From: Pimelobacter sp.
GTDB lineage: Bacteria; Actinomycetota; Actinomycetes; Propionibacteriales; Nocardioidaceae
Assembly (NCBI GenBank): GCA_002698575.1
Contig: NZZG01000157.1
Span: 1 to 36,835 of the forward strand
Reading direction: 5' to 3'
Length of the DNA stretch: 36,835 bases
Numbering within the stretch: the first letter of the stretch is position 1; each line of letters opens with the position of its first letter. Below the pieces are notes generated by a model. That model was not told the origin of the DNA and ran no database searches. It saw only the letters and a list, made by a program, of their open reading frames with translations. The position numbers and the translations under genes are program-made. This document shows positions 7,802 to 17,078 of the stretch, piece after piece.

Positions 7802-8400
7802 CGTGTGCTCCTCTGTCGGTCGGGTCGGGGGGTGAGCAGCGGGACCACGAAGGCGGCGATCATCGCCCGCTCCGTGGCCGTGTCCGCTGCGGGCATCGCC
7901 AGGAACGACACGATGCTGCGCAGCAACCAGGCGCCGCGCAGCTCGATCTCGTCGTACGACGGCTGGTCGGCGTCGAGCCTCTGCGCCAGTCCGGCGGTCA
8001 TCGCCTGCAGGAGCTCGGAGTTCTGCGACACCGCGATCGGGACCGCCATGTTGTCGGGCTCGAACCAGATGGCGAGCAGGGGGTCGGCGCGGACGGCCGC
8101 GATGCCCCGCACGATGAGGTCGACCAGGGCGTCGGGCTCGTCGGCGCCCCGCTCGGCCGGGGCGGGCACGATCTCGGCGGCGATGCGCAGGGTGGCGCGG
8201 TGGACGAAGCCCAGGCGCAGCGCGTCCCGGCTGGGGAAGTAGCGGTACAGGGTGGCTCGCGAGCAGCCGGCGGCCTGCGCGACGTCGGTCATCGTGGCGC
8301 GCGAGAGGCCGAGCCGGGCGAACGTCGTGCCGGCGGCGTCCAGCAGGCCGTCCACGGCGCTGGTGGCGTCGTCGTGCCGACGCCAGCTCCTGTGAGACAT
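7798..8400 (-). CDS. TetR-family transcriptional regulator
   Basis: The 200-residue protein has a TetR N-terminal HTH at about residues 15-60. It includes LSRATMTDVAQAAGCSRATLYRYFPSRDAL cut into the usual helices, and a variable helical ligand domain follows. It begins a minus-strand operon with the SRPBCC gene, and the desaturase fusion lies beyond it in the same direction. Its ATG lies inside one arm of a perfect inverted repeat (8391-8420), which also covers the -10 box, so autorepression is strongly suggested. With the -10 only 7 bases before the ATG, the mRNA is likely leaderless. The inducer is unknown; a lipid or related compound is a guess from the neighbours. Confidence 0.9.
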   Translation of the reverse strand: MSHRSWRRHDDATSAVDGLLDAAGTTFARLGLSRATMTDVAQAAGCSRATLYRYFPSRDALRLGFVHRATLRIAAEIVPAPAERGADEPDALVDLIVRGIAAVRADPLLAIWFEPDNMAVPIAVSQNSELLQAMTAGLAQRLDADQPSYDEIELRGAWLLRSIVSFLAMPAADTATERAMIAAFVVPLLTPRPDRQRSTR

Positions 8401-8420
8401 CCTCGAGAATATGTCTCACA
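8391..8420. promoter_or_regulatory. Perfect palindromic operator at tetR
   Basis: TGTGAGACAT (8391-8400) and ATGTCTCACA (8411-8420) are exact inverted complements around a 10-base spacer holding CTCGAG. TetR-family dimers bind such sites. It covers the tetR start codon and -10 region, so binding would block the operon's own promoter. Confidence 0.75.
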
Positions 8421-8436
8421 AGCCACGATCTGGCAA
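8408..8436 (-). promoter_or_regulatory. Promoter of the tetR-SRPBCC operon
   Basis: On the minus strand -35 TTGCCA (8431-8436) is followed after exactly 17 bases by -10 CATATT (8408-8413). ATG 8400 lies 7 bases beyond, consistent with leaderless transcription. The -10 overlaps one arm of the palindrome. Confidence 0.6.
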
Positions 8437-8489
8437 GGGGCAGGCCCCTGCGTGCGCGCACCACCGAGCTGACGGAGCCGGCCGAGCAC

Positions 8490-8495
8490 TAGGCT
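8490..8495 (+). promoter_or_regulatory. Possible -10 box before the cobN riboswitch
   Basis: TAGGCT at 8490-8495 lies a few bases before the cobalamin riboswitch, with a weak upstream GCTGAC after 16 bases. The same TAGGCT/TAGCCT hexamer precedes two other riboswitches in the window (minus strand, 18285-18290 and 30303-30308), which supports the call. Confidence 0.4.
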
Positions 8496-8499
8496 GAGG

Positions 8500-8615
8500 A
8501 CACACGTCTCGTGGAGCAGGAACCCGGTGCCGGCAGCGATGTCGAAGTCCGGGGCGGTTCCGCCACTGTGAGCCGTCACTGCGCGTGACGGTCAGCCAGA
8601 CACTGGCCACGGGAC
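8500..8615 (+). ncRNA. Cobalamin riboswitch upstream of cobN
   Basis: The leader carries the conserved blocks of the AdoCbl riboswitch in order: GGAACCCGGTG, a GTCCGGGGCGG arm, the core CCGCCACTGTGA and the closing block AGCCAGACACTGGCC. It lies about 40 bases before the Shine-Dalgarno sequence (GAGGAG, 8643-8648) and the cobN GTG at 8655. High cobalamin would fold it to reduce expression of cobN-cobF-cobQ-cobK. A GGGG/CCCC hairpin (8630-8643) just before the ribosome site could be part of the switch. Confidence 0.85.
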
Positions 8616-8654
8616 CTCCGACCACCCAGGGGCGAGAACCCCGAGGAGAAACCC

Positions 8655-11600
8655 GTGAAGATCGCGCTGCTCTCGACCTCCGACACCGACCTGCTCTCGG
8701 CCCGCGCCGCGCAGCAGGCCGCAGGCGTCGACTACGTCTACGCCAACCCGGCGAGGCCCGGCCACCAGTCGATGGCCGAGACCATCGAGGGCTGCGACCT
8801 CGTCGTGGGGCGCGTCCTCGGCTCGCCCCAGGACCTGTGCTCCGGCTTCGAGCGGATCCGCGACACCGGGATGCCGGTCGTCGTCCTCGGCGGCGAGCAG
8901 CAGCCGAGCGCCGAGCTGATGGAGCTGTCCTCGGTGCCGATGGGGGTCGCCGCCGAGGCGCACCGCTACCTGGCCGAGGGCGGCCCGGAGAACCTCGCCC
9001 AGCTGCACGCCTTCCTCTCCGACACCGTCCTGCTGACGGGGGAGGGCTTCGCGGCGCCGATCGAGATCCCCGTCTGGGGGATGGCCGAGCGCCCCGTCGC
9101 CGACGGTGTCCCGAGGGTGGGCGTCCTGTACTACCGGGCCCACGAGGCCAGCGGCAACACCGCCTTCGTCCACGCCCTGGTCGAGGCGATCGACGCGACC
9201 GGGCAGGCGGTCGGGGTGCCGGTCTTCGCGGGCTCGTTGCGTTCGGCGCCCGACGACCTGTTCACCGCGCTCGGCACGCTGGACGCCCTCGTGGTGACCG
9301 TGCTCGCCGCCGGTGGCAGCACCCCGGCCGCCTCGAGCGCCGGGGGCGAGGACGAGGCGTGGGACGTCGAGCGGATGGCGGCCCTCGACATCCCGGTCCT
9401 GCAGGGCCTCTGCCTGACCAGCAGCCGCGCGGAGTGGGAGGCCTCCGACGACGGCGTCACCCCGCTCGACTCGGCCAGCCAGATCGCGATCCCCGAGTTC
9501 GACGGACGGATCATCACCGCGCCGTTCTCCTTCAAGGAGATCGACGAGGACGGACTGCCCCGCTATGTCGCGGACCCCGAGCGGTGCTCCCGCGTGGCGC
9601 GGATCGCCGTCAACCACGCCCGTCTGCGCGTCGTACCCCCCGCAGAGCGCAAGGTGGCGCTGATGCTCTCGGCGTACCCCACCAAGCACAGCCGGGTGGG
9701 CAACGCCGTCGGCCTCGACACCCCGGTCTCCACGGTCCGGCTGCTGCGCCGGATGCGCGAGGCCGGCTACGACCTCGGGGCTCCGGGGGCCATCCCGGGA
9801 CTCGACCTCGAGGACGACACCGCGGCCGGCGACGCGCTGATCCACGCCCTCATCGATGCCGGCGGGCAGGACGAGGAGTGGCTGACCAGCGCCCAGCTGA
9901 CAGATGCCCACGTGCGGATCACGACGAGCGAGTACGACGCCTGGACGGCCGACCTGCCCGACGACCTGCGCGGCGACATGGTCGAGGCCTGGGGTGAGTC
10001 GCCCGGGCGGCTGTTCGTCAACGAGGCCGGCGAGATCGTGCTGGCCACCATCCGGGCCGGCAACGTGGTCCTGCTGATCCAGCCGCCCCGTGGCTTCGGG
10101 GAGAACCCGATCGCGATCTACCACGACCCCGACCTGGCGCCGTCCCACCACTACCTCGCGGCCTATCGCTGGGTGGAGCACGGCTTCGGAGCCCACGCCG
10201 TGGTGCACCTGGGCAAGCACGGGTCGATGGAGTGGCTGCCCGGCAAGAACGCCGCGCTGTCGGCCTCCTGCGCCACCGACGCCGCGATCGGCAACCTGCC
10301 GCTCGTCTACCCGTTCCTCGTCAACGACCCCGGCGAGGGTGCGCAGGCCAAGCGTCGCGCGCACGCCACGATCGTCGACCACCTGATCCCGCCGATGGCC
10401 CGGGCCGAGTCGTACGGCGACATCGCGCGCCTCGAGCAGCTGCTCGACGAGCACGCCAACATCGCCGCGATGGACCCGGCCAAGCTGCCCGCGATCCGTG
10501 GCGACATCTGGCAGCTGATGCACGCCGCCGAGATGCACCGCGACCTCGGCCTGGACGAGCAGCCCGAGGACGAGGCGTTCGACGACTTCATCATGCACGT
10601 CGACGGGTGGCTCTGCGAGATCAAGGACGCCCAGATCCGCGACGGCCTGCACGTCCTCGGCCAGGCGCCGGCCGAGGAGGCCCGGGTCAACCTCGTCCTC
10701 GCCATCATGCGCGCGGCCCAGGTCTTCGGCGGTCAGCAGGCCGCGGTCCCGGGTCTGCGGGCGGCGCTGGGCCTGAAGGAGAACCACGAGTCGACCGGTG
10801 CCGTCGACGACGTCGAACAGCTCGCCCGCGACCTGGTGCAACGCATGGACGACGCCGACTGGGACGTGGCCACGGCCGCGCGTCTGCACGACGACCCCGA
10901 GGTGGTGCGGGTCCTGGAGTTCGCCGCCACCCAGGTGGTCCCGCGCCTGGCGCGCACCACCGACGAGCTGGACGCCGTCCTGCACGCCCTCGACGGTGGC
11001 TTCATCGCGGCGGGTCCGTCCGGCTCGCCGTTGCGCGGGCTGGTCAACGTGCTCCCGACGGGGCGCAACTTCTACACCGTCGACCCGCGCGCGATCCCCT
11101 CGCGCCTCGCCTGGCAGACCGGTGTCGCGATGGCCGACTCCCTGCTCCAGCGCTACCTCGACGACACCGGCACCTACCCCGAGTCCGTCGGGCTGTCGGT
11201 CTGGGGGACCTCGGCGATGCGCACCAGCGGCGACGACATCGCGGAGGTGCTGGCGCTGCTCGGCGTCCGACCGGAGTGGGACGAGGCCTCACGCCGCGTC
11301 AGCGACCTGCACGTCGTACCGCTCGACGACCTGGGCCGGCCACGCATCGACGTCACCGTGCGGATCTCCGGCTTCTTCCGCGACGCCTTCCCGCACGTCG
11401 TCGCGATGCTCGACGACGCCGTGCGGCTCGTGGCCGAGCTCGACGAGCCGGTCGAGGCCAACCACGTGCGCGCCCACATGCTCCGCGACCTGGCCGAGCA
11501 CGGCGACCGACGCCGGGCGACCACACGCGTCTTCGGCTCCAAGCCCGGGTCGTACGGCGCAGGCATCCTGCAGGTGGTCGAGTCCGGGTCGTGGCGCGAC

Positions 11601-12251
11601 GACGCGGACCTCGCCGAGGTCTACACCGCCTGGGGCGGCTTCGCCTACGGGCGCGATCTGGACGGGGCTCCGGCCGCCGAGGACATGCGGGCCAACTACC
11701 GACGGATCAAGGTCGCGGCCAAGAACGTCGACACCCGCGAGCACGACATCGCCGACAGCGACGACTACTTCCAGTACCACGGCGGGATGATCGCCACCGT
11801 CCGGGCGCTGACCGGTTCGGACCCGCAGGCCTACGTCGGTGACTCGACCACGCCGGACGCCGTGCGCACCCGCACGCTGCAGGAGGAGACCAACCGCGTC
11901 TTCCGGGCGCGCGTCGTCAACCCGCGGTGGATCACCGCGATGCAGCGGCACGGCTACAAGGGCGCCTTCGAGCTGGCCGCCACCGTCGACTACCTCTTCG
12001 GCTTCGACGCCACGGCGGGAGTGGTGCACGACTGGATGTACGAGTCGTTGGCGAAGGAGTACGTGCTCGACGAGACCAACCAGGAGTTCATGAGGACGTC
12101 GAACCCCTGGGCGCTGCGCGGCATCGTCGAGAAGCTCCACGAGGCCGCCGACCGCGGACTGTGGGCCGAGCCCGACCCCGAGGTCGTGGCCGCGATGCAG
12201 GAGGTCTACCTGGACCTCGAGGGAGACCTCGAGGACCGGCTCGGTGGTTGA
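8655..12251 (+). CDS. cobN: Cobaltochelatase large subunit CobN
   Basis: CobN is the large subunit that binds hydrogenobyrinic acid a,c-diamide and inserts cobalt with an ATP-driven AAA+ partner. At 1198 residues it has normal CobN length. Family landmarks include HAVVHLGKHGSMEWLPGKN (about 512-531), the NVLPTGRNFYTVDPRAIPS block (about 805-823), VFGSKPGSYGAGILQ (about 960-974) and a conserved C-terminal region ending in a helix rich in acidic residues. The GTG start follows GAGGAG with 6 bases between. It leads a riboswitch-controlled operon, and its stop overlaps cobF. No CobS/CobT pair is present here; the fused ChlI-ChlD protein at 21976-23970 is the likely motor. Confidence 0.95.
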   Translation: MKIALLSTSDTDLLSARAAQQAAGVDYVYANPARPGHQSMAETIEGCDLVVGRVLGSPQDLCSGFERIRDTGMPVVVLGGEQQPSAELMELSSVPMGVAAEAHRYLAEGGPENLAQLHAFLSDTVLLTGEGFAAPIEIPVWGMAERPVADGVPRVGVLYYRAHEASGNTAFVHALVEAIDATGQAVGVPVFAGSLRSAPDDLFTALGTLDALVVTVLAAGGSTPAASSAGGEDEAWDVERMAALDIPVLQGLCLTSSRAEWEASDDGVTPLDSASQIAIPEFDGRIITAPFSFKEIDEDGLPRYVADPERCSRVARIAVNHARLRVVPPAERKVALMLSAYPTKHSRVGNAVGLDTPVSTVRLLRRMREAGYDLGAPGAIPGLDLEDDTAAGDALIHALIDAGGQDEEWLTSAQLTDAHVRITTSEYDAWTADLPDDLRGDMVEAWGESPGRLFVNEAGEIVLATIRAGNVVLLIQPPRGFGENPIAIYHDPDLAPSHHYLAAYRWVEHGFGAHAVVHLGKHGSMEWLPGKNAALSASCATDAAIGNLPLVYPFLVNDPGEGAQAKRRAHATIVDHLIPPMARAESYGDIARLEQLLDEHANIAAMDPAKLPAIRGDIWQLMHAAEMHRDLGLDEQPEDEAFDDFIMHVDGWLCEIKDAQIRDGLHVLGQAPAEEARVNLVLAIMRAAQVFGGQQAAVPGLRAALGLKENHESTGAVDDVEQLARDLVQRMDDADWDVATAARLHDDPEVVRVLEFAATQVVPRLARTTDELDAVLHALDGGFIAAGPSGSPLRGLVNVLPTGRNFYTVDPRAIPSRLAWQTGVAMADSLLQRYLDDTGTYPESVGLSVWGTSAMRTSGDDIAEVLALLGVRPEWDEASRRVSDLHVVPLDDLGRPRIDVTVRISGFFRDAFPHVVAMLDDAVRLVAELDEPVEANHVRAHMLRDLAEHGDRRRATTRVFGSKPGSYGAGILQVVESGSWRDDADLAEVYTAWGGFAYGRDLDGAPAAEDMRANYRRIKVAAKNVDTREHDIADSDDYFQYHGGMIATVRALTGSDPQAYVGDSTTPDAVRTRTLQEETNRVFRARVVNPRWITAMQRHGYKGAFELAATVDYLFGFDATAGVVHDWMYESLAKEYVLDETNQEFMRTSNPWALRGIVEKLHEAADRGLWAEPDPEVVAAMQEVYLDLEGDLEDRLGG

Positions 12252-12278
12252 GGTGCGAGCGGAGCGGTCCTCGGGACC
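12243..12278 (+). repeat. Dispersed repeat spanning the cobN-cobF junction
   Basis: GGTGGTTGAGGTGCGAGCGG and the following bases to GGGACC (12278) match the window-start repeat (51-93) in both ends, with changes inside. The copy contains the cobN stop (TGA 12249-12251), the cobF GTG start (12244) and the first dozen codons of cobF. Confidence 0.6.
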
Positions 12279-13083
12279 CCAGCGGGTCCGCATCATCGGG
12301 GTGGGTCCCGGCGACCCGTCGATGGTGACGGTGGAGGCGTTGAGCGCGATCCGCAGCGTGGCGTTCTTCGTGGTCTCCGACAAGTCACCCCGCGGCGGGA
12401 TGCCCGACCCGCTGGTCGCGGCGCGCGGTCGGCTGCTCGACGTCCACCTGGGCTACGACCCGGTGGTGGTGCGGATCGAGGACCCGGCTCGCGAGCGCCG
12501 TCCCGAGCGCACCGGCACCCAGCAGGAGTACGAGGCCGCGGTCGAGGCCTGGCACGAGGCCCGGTCCATGGCCTACGAGGAGGCGCTCCTCGCCCACGAC
12601 GGGGACGCCGGCTTCCTGGTGTGGGGCGACCCCGCGTTCTACGACTCCACCATCCGGATCCTCGAGCGGGTGGCCCGGCGCGGGTCGCTCCAGCTCGAGA
12701 TCGACGTGGTCCCGGGGATCTCCAGCGTGCAGCTGCTCGCCGCACGGCACCGGATCGTCCTGCACGAGGTCGGCCAGGCGCTGCACGTCACGACCGGTCG
12801 TCGTCTGCGCGAGGCCGTGGCGCAGGGCCAGGACAACATCGTGGTGATGCTCAACCGGGTCATCGACCTGCCCGGCCTCGAGGACTGGTGGATCTGGTGG
12901 GGCGGCAACCTCGGCACCGCCTCCGAGGAGCTCGTGGCCGGTCGGGTCGCCGACGTCCTGCCGGAGATCGAGGCGGCCCGCGACCGGGCCCGCGACGCGG
13001 CCGGATGGGTGATGGACATCTACCTGCTCCGCGCCCCCGACGCACTCGATGCACCCGCCGCACCGGGCGCGGGCGAGGCGTGA
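12244..13083 (+). CDS. cobF: Precorrin-6A synthase (deacetylating) CobF
   Basis: CobF methylates precorrin-5 at C1 and removes the acetyl group extruded earlier, giving precorrin-6A. It belongs to the aerobic pathway only. The 279-residue protein opens its methyltransferase fold with RIIGVGPGDPSMVTVEAL, the SAM-binding start of tetrapyrrole methylases. It continues with LVWGDPAFYDSTIRI (GDP loop) and VVPGISSVQLLAAR. The late DWWIWWGGNLGTASEEL matches CobF rather than other Cob methylases. The GTG at 12244 overlaps the cobN end and has GAGGA 8 bases upstream. Its first 12 or so residues come from a dispersed repeat, and a second GTG at 12253 is possible. It overlaps cobQ by four bases. Confidence 0.92.
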   Translation: MVEVRAERSSGPQRVRIIGVGPGDPSMVTVEALSAIRSVAFFVVSDKSPRGGMPDPLVAARGRLLDVHLGYDPVVVRIEDPARERRPERTGTQQEYEAAVEAWHEARSMAYEEALLAHDGDAGFLVWGDPAFYDSTIRILERVARRGSLQLEIDVVPGISSVQLLAARHRIVLHEVGQALHVTTGRRLREAVAQGQDNIVVMLNRVIDLPGLEDWWIWWGGNLGTASEELVAGRVADVLPEIEAARDRARDAAGWVMDIYLLRAPDALDAPAAPGAGEA

Positions 13084-14486
13084 GCGGGCTGCTGGTCGCC
13101 GGCACCACCTCGGACGCCGGCAAGTCGATCGTCACCACCGGGCTGTGTCGTGCGCTGGCCGACCGGGGCGTGCGCGTGGCGCCGTACAAGGCCCAGAACA
13201 TGAGCAACAACTCGATGGTCGTCACGGGGCCCGACGATGCGGGTGCCGAGATCGGCCGGGCCCAGTGGGTGCAGGCGATCGCGGCCCGGGCGCGCCCGGA
13301 GGTGGCGATGAACCCGGTCCTGCTCAAGCCCGGCAGCGACCAGCGCAGCCACGTCGTGCTGATGGGACGGCCCGCCGGGGAGGTGGTCGCGACCGACTTC
13401 GTCGAGGGGCGCCGGCACCTGGCCGCCGTGGCGCACGAGGCCTACGACCACCTCGCGGCGCGCTACGACGTCGTGGTCGCCGAGGGCGCGGGTAGCCCGG
13501 CCGAGATCAACCTGCGGCGCAGCGACTTCGTCAACATGGGCCTGGCCCGCCACGCCGACCTGCCGACGGTGGTGGTCGGGGACATCGACCGCGGCGGTGT
13601 CTTCGCGGCCTTCGTCGGCACGCTCGCCCTGCTGGAGCAGGCGGACGCGCGCCTGGTCGCCGGCTTCGTGGTCAACAAGTTCCGCGGCGACCTCGACCTG
13701 CTCCGGCCGGGCCTCGACATGCTCGAGGAGCGCACCGGCCGACGCGTGTACGGCGTGCTGCCCTGGCACCGAGACCTGTGGCTCGACAGCGAGGACTCCC
13801 TCGACCTGGCCGCGGGCGAGGGGCGTCGCTCCGGGGCGGGTCGCGCACGGGTCGCCGTGGTGAGGCTCCCGCGGATCTCGAACTTCACCGACGTCGACGC
13901 GCTCGGCCTCGAGCCCGACCTGGACGTGTACTTCGCCTCCAGCCCGCGCACGGTGGCCGACGCCGACCTGGTCGTCCTGCCCGGCACGCGCGCGACCATC
14001 AGCGACCTCGCCTGGCTGCGCGAGCGCGGCCTGGACCGGGCCATCCTCGACCACGCCGCGGCCGGCCGGCCGGTCCTCGGCATCTGCGGGGGGTGCCAGA
14101 TGCTGGGGGGCGAGATCGCGGACCCTGCCGGTGTCGAGGGCGCGCCCGCGACGGTCCACGGGCTCGGCCTGCTGGACCTGGGCACGCAGTTCGGTGGCGC
14201 GAAGGTGCTCCGGGTCGTGGAGCCCGCCGGCTACGAGATCCACCACGGCCGGGTGAGCGGCGCGTGGAGGAGCGGCGCGGTCACCGGGACGATGGTGCAC
14301 GGCTCGTTCGAGGACGACGCCGCGCGCGCGACGTACCTCCGCGACGCGCTGGGCGTGACGTCGGCGGCGTCCTTCCCGGCGGCCCGCGAGCGCCGCCTCG
14401 ACCTCCTCGGTGCCCTGGTCGAGGAGCACCTCGACGTCGACGCCCTGCTCGCCCTGGCCCTCTCCAGCACGTCGGGGACGCCGTGA
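13080..14486 (+). CDS. cobQ: Cobyric acid synthase CobQ
   Basis: CobQ uses glutamine and ATP to amidate the b, d, e and g carboxylates of adenosylcobyrinic acid a,c-diamide. The 468-residue protein has the dethiobiotin-synthetase-like N-terminal domain, with [18 protein letters not shown] (9-26), [12 protein letters not shown] (36-47) and [13 protein letters not shown] class I glutamine amidotransferase domain follows, with nucleophile Cys336 in [11 protein letters not shown] and a histidine in GTMVHGSFE. The GTG start overlaps the cobF stop (GTGA), and its own stop overlaps cobK, so the operon is tightly coupled under the cobN riboswitch. Confidence 0.95.
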   Translation: MSGLLVAGTTSDAGKSIVTTGLCRALADRGVRVAPYKAQNMSNNSMVVTGPDDAGAEIGRAQWVQAIAARARPEVAMNPVLLKPGSDQRSHVVLMGRPAGEVVATDFVEGRRHLAAVAHEAYDHLAARYDVVVAEGAGSPAEINLRRSDFVNMGLARHADLPTVVVGDIDRGGVFAAFVGTLALLEQADARLVAGFVVNKFRGDLDLLRPGLDMLEERTGRRVYGVLPWHRDLWLDSEDSLDLAAGEGRRSGAGRARVAVVRLPRISNFTDVDALGLEPDLDVYFASSPRTVADADLVVLPGTRATISDLAWLRERGLDRAILDHAAAGRPVLGICGGCQMLGGEIADPAGVEGAPATVHGLGLLDLGTQFGGAKVLRVVEPAGYEIHHGRVSGAWRSGAVTGTMVHGSFEDDAARATYLRDALGVTSAASFPAARERRLDLLGALVEEHLDVDALLALALSSTSGTP

Positions 14487-15187
14487 AGGTGCTCCTCCTG
14501 GGCGGCACCGCCGAGGCGCGTGCACTGGCCGCCGTCCTGGTCGCCGACGGCGACGACGTCACCACCAGCCTGGCCGGACGGGTCGCCGACCCGCGGCTCC
14601 CGGTCGGCGCCGTGCGCGTCGGCGGGTTCGGGGGAGTGGCAGGGCTGCGCGACCACGCCTCGGGCTACGACGTCGTCGTCGACGCCACGCACCCGTTCGC
14701 CGCGCGGATCACCGGCAACGCGGTCCAGGCCTGCACCGAGCGGCCCCTGGTCCGGCTCCAGCGTCCCGGCTGGAGCGGCGACCACGTGTGGGTCGACTCC
14801 CACGAGGACGCCGCGGAGCAGGCGGGCGCGCTGGGTCGACGCCCCTTTCTGACCGTGGGGCGTCAGGAGCTGGGGCGGTTCGAGCCCCTGCTCGGGGACC
14901 GCCGTGCCCTGGTCCGGACGGTCGAGCCGACCGAGGTGCCGCCCGCGTGGACCCTGCTGCTCAGCCGCGGGCCCTACCGGCTCGACGGCGAGCTGGCGCT
15001 GATGCGCGAGCACCGGGTCGACGTGCTGGTGACCAAGGACTCCGGAGGCGAGCACACGGCACCCAAGCTCGACGCGGCCGCCCGGCTGGGTGTGCCGGTC
15101 GTCGTCGTCCGACGCCCGCGGCTGCCCGAGGGACTCACCGTGGTCGCGACCGTCGACGCCGCACGAGCGTGGGTCCGAGCGCACTGA
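14483..15187 (+). CDS. cobK: Precorrin-6A reductase CobK
   Basis: CobK reduces precorrin-6A to precorrin-6B with NADPH. The 234-residue protein starts with the nucleotide-binding [14 protein letters not shown] (about 3-16). It then has [13 protein letters not shown] (about 67-79) and the conserved [19 protein letters not shown] near the C-terminus, all typical of CobK/CbiJ. The GTG start lies in a GTGA overlap with the cobQ stop. It is the last gene of the cobN operon. Its final 53 bases (15135-15187) are antisense to the end of cobD on the other strand. Confidence 0.92.
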   Translation: MKVLLLGGTAEARALAAVLVADGDDVTTSLAGRVADPRLPVGAVRVGGFGGVAGLRDHASGYDVVVDATHPFAARITGNAVQACTERPLVRLQRPGWSGDHVWVDSHEDAAEQAGALGRRPFLTVGRQELGRFEPLLGDRRALVRTVEPTEVPPAWTLLLSRGPYRLDGELALMREHRVDVLVTKDSGGEHTAPKLDAAARLGVPVVVVRRPRLPEGLTVVATVDAARAWVRAH

Positions 15188-16052
15188 GGACGGCGACCAC
15201 GACCGCCCCGACCTGGACGCGCCCGGCGAGCGCGCGAGCCCGACCGATGTCCGCCGCGACGGGACGGTCGCCGTCGCCCAGCACCGGGCGCCGCTCCACC
15301 CGGTGGGGGTAGACGGTCTCACCGCCCAGGCGCAGCCCGAGGGCTCCGGCGAAGGACGCCTCGACGGGTCCGGCGTTGGGGCTCGGGTGGGCACGAGCAT
15401 CGTGCCGCCACGCCCGCCCGGCGGAGCGCCGGTCCTCGCCGAGCAGGACCGTGAGCAGGGCCGCGAGCCGCGATCCCGGGAGGTTCAGCACGTCGTCGAG
15501 GCGTGCCGCCGCCCACCCGAAGTGCTCGTAGCGGTCGCTGTGGTGCCCGATCATCGCGTCGAGGGTGTTCGTCGCGCGGTAGCCGAGCAGTCCCGGCACG
15601 CCGGCCAGCGCACCCCACACGAGCGGTGCGACGACGGCGTCCGAGGTGTTCTCGGCGACCGACTCGATGGTGGCCCGTGCGACGCCGTTCTCGTCGAGGT
15701 CGACGGTCACCCGCCCCACCAGGTGGGTCAGCCGGTGCCGCGCGCCGGGAAGGTCGCCACGCTCCAGCAAGGCCGCCACGGCGGCAGCCTCCCGGTCGAG
15801 CGAGGCGCCCCCGAGCACGGCCCAGGTCGCCAGCGCGGTCGCTGTGGTGCCGCGCCCGCGCCGACCGATCAGGACCGTCGCGCCGACCAGCGCCGCCACG
15901 TGTGCCGCACCCGCGAGGCGCGAGTCGGCGTACGTCCGGCGCTCGAGCCAGGCGGCGGTGCGCCCGAATCCGGCGACCGGGTGGAAGCGGGCGGGGTCGC
16001 CGACGAGTCGGTCGGCGGCGAAGCCGAGCGCCAGGCCGAGAGCCCTGCTCAT
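15135..16052 (-). CDS. cobD: Cobalamin biosynthesis protein CobD/CbiB
   Basis: CobD/CbiB is an integral membrane enzyme that joins (R)-1-aminopropan-2-ol or its phosphate to cobyric acid, giving adenosylcobinamide (phosphate). The 305-residue protein shows the family's opening [19 protein letters not shown] (about 13-31). It also has [18 protein letters not shown] (about 129-146), [19 protein letters not shown] (about 161-179) and [13 protein letters not shown], with several hydrophobic segments between. ATG 16052 is 15 bases downstream of the cobT stop, in the cbtB-cbtA-cobT-cobD operon. Its 3' end overlaps cobK head-on by 53 bases. Confidence 0.92.
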   Translation of the reverse strand: MSRALGLALGFAADRLVGDPARFHPVAGFGRTAAWLERRTYADSRLAGAAHVAALVGATVLIGRRGRGTTATALATWAVLGGASLDREAAAVAALLERGDLPGARHRLTHLVGRVTVDLDENGVARATIESVAENTSDAVVAPLVWGALAGVPGLLGYRATNTLDAMIGHHSDRYEHFGWAAARLDDVLNLPGSRLAALLTVLLGEDRRSAGRAWRHDARAHPSPNAGPVEASFAGALGLRLGGETVYPHRVERRPVLGDGDRPVAADIGRARALAGRVQVGAVVVAVLSALGPTLVRRRRSRPR

Positions 16053-16067
16053 CGTGGTGCTCGAACC

Positions 16068-17078
16068 TCAGGCATCCGGTGGCAGCAGGTCCGCCAGGAG
16101 TGCGACGTCGCTCAGCAGCGCGGCCGACGCGCGCACGAGCGGCACCGCCGCGACGGCACCCGAGCCCTCGCCCAGGCGCAGCCCCAGGTCGAGCAACGGC
16201 TCCAGCCCGAGCCTGGCCAGCGCCAGCGTCTGCGCCGGCTCGGTGGAGCGGTGCCCGGCGGCGAACCACGCGGCCGCTCCCGGCTCGATCCGGTCAGCGG
16301 TCAGCGCGCAGGCCACGGCCATCAGACCGTCCAGCAGCACCGGTACGCCGGCGCGCGCGGCCGTCAGCAGGAACGACGTCGCCGCGGCCAGGTCGGCGCT
16401 GCCCAGGGCCGTCAGGGTCTCGACGGGGTCGTCGACCCGGCTGCCGACCCGCCGCAGGGCCTGGGAGACGACCTCGGTCTTGCGAGCCAGGGACGCCTCG
16501 TCGACGCCGGTCCCGCGCCCGACGACCGTGCCCGCCGGCACGCCGAGCCCGGCGGCGACGAGGGCCGCCGCCACCGTGGTGTTGCCGATGCCCATGTCGC
16601 CGCTGATCAGCAGGTCGGCGCCGGCCTCGATCTCCTCGCGCGCGACCCGCTCGCCGACCGCGAGGGCGCGCTGGGTCTCCTCGGGGCTCAGGGCGTCGGT
16701 GAGGTGGATCGGCCCGGAGCCGCGTCGTACCTTGTGCTCGCCCCCGGCGTCGTCGTCGACGGCCACGTCGACGACCCGCACGCTCACGTCGTGAGCGCGG
16801 GCCAGCGCGCTCACCCCGGCCCGGCCGGCGCGGAAGGTGTCGACCATCGCCCCGGTGATCGCGGGCGGGAACGCGCTCACGCCGTACGCCGCCACGCCGT
16901 GGTCGCCGGCGAAGATCGCCAGGCGGACGTTGGTCGGCGCGGTCGGCGGCACGACGCCCTGGCAGGAGGCGAGCCACACGCCCAGCTCGCCCAGCCGACC
17001 CAGGGATCCCGGCGGTACGGCGAGTCCGGCGAGCCGCTCCTCGGCCGACCGGCCGACCGCCGCGTCGGGCGCCCTCAC
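16068..17078 (-). CDS. cobT: Nicotinate-nucleotide-DMB phosphoribosyltransferase CobT
   Basis: CobT makes alpha-ribazole phosphate from dimethylbenzimidazole and nicotinate mononucleotide, activating the lower ligand of B12. The 336-residue protein has PPGSLGRLGELGVWLA near the start, FAGDHGVAAYGVSAFP (about 60-75) and ISGDMGIGNTTVAAALV. It also has the sequence GRGTGVDEASLARK and a C-terminal LRLGEGSGAVAAVPL that includes the region of the catalytic glutamate. The GTG start at 17078 lies in a GTGA overlap with the cbtA stop and gives the normal family length; the frame is open further upstream but antisense to cbtA. This is the DMB transferase, not the unrelated CobT chelatase subunit of Pseudomonas denitrificans. 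Confidence 0.93.
   Translation of the reverse strand: MRAPDAAVGRSAEERLAGLAVPPGSLGRLGELGVWLASCQGVVPPTAPTNVRLAIFAGDHGVAAYGVSAFPPAITGAMVDTFRAGRAGVSALARAHDVSVRVVDVAVDDDAGGEHKVRRGSGPIHLTDALSPEETQRALAVGERVAREEIEAGADLLISGDMGIGNTTVAAALVAAGLGVPAGTVVGRGTGVDEASLARKTEVVSQALRRVGSRVDDPVETLTALGSADLAAATSFLLTAARAGVPVLLDGLMAVACALTADRIEPGAAAWFAAGHRSTEPAQTLALARLGLEPLLDLGLRLGEGSGAVAAVPLVRASAALLSDVALLADLLPPDA

Noticed and set aside
8592..10985. A 797-residue open frame antisense to cobN
   Set aside because: It is a shadow of cobN in GC-rich DNA. Its translation is Val/Gly/Arg/His-rich with no domain, and it covers the riboswitch and coding strand of a clear gene.
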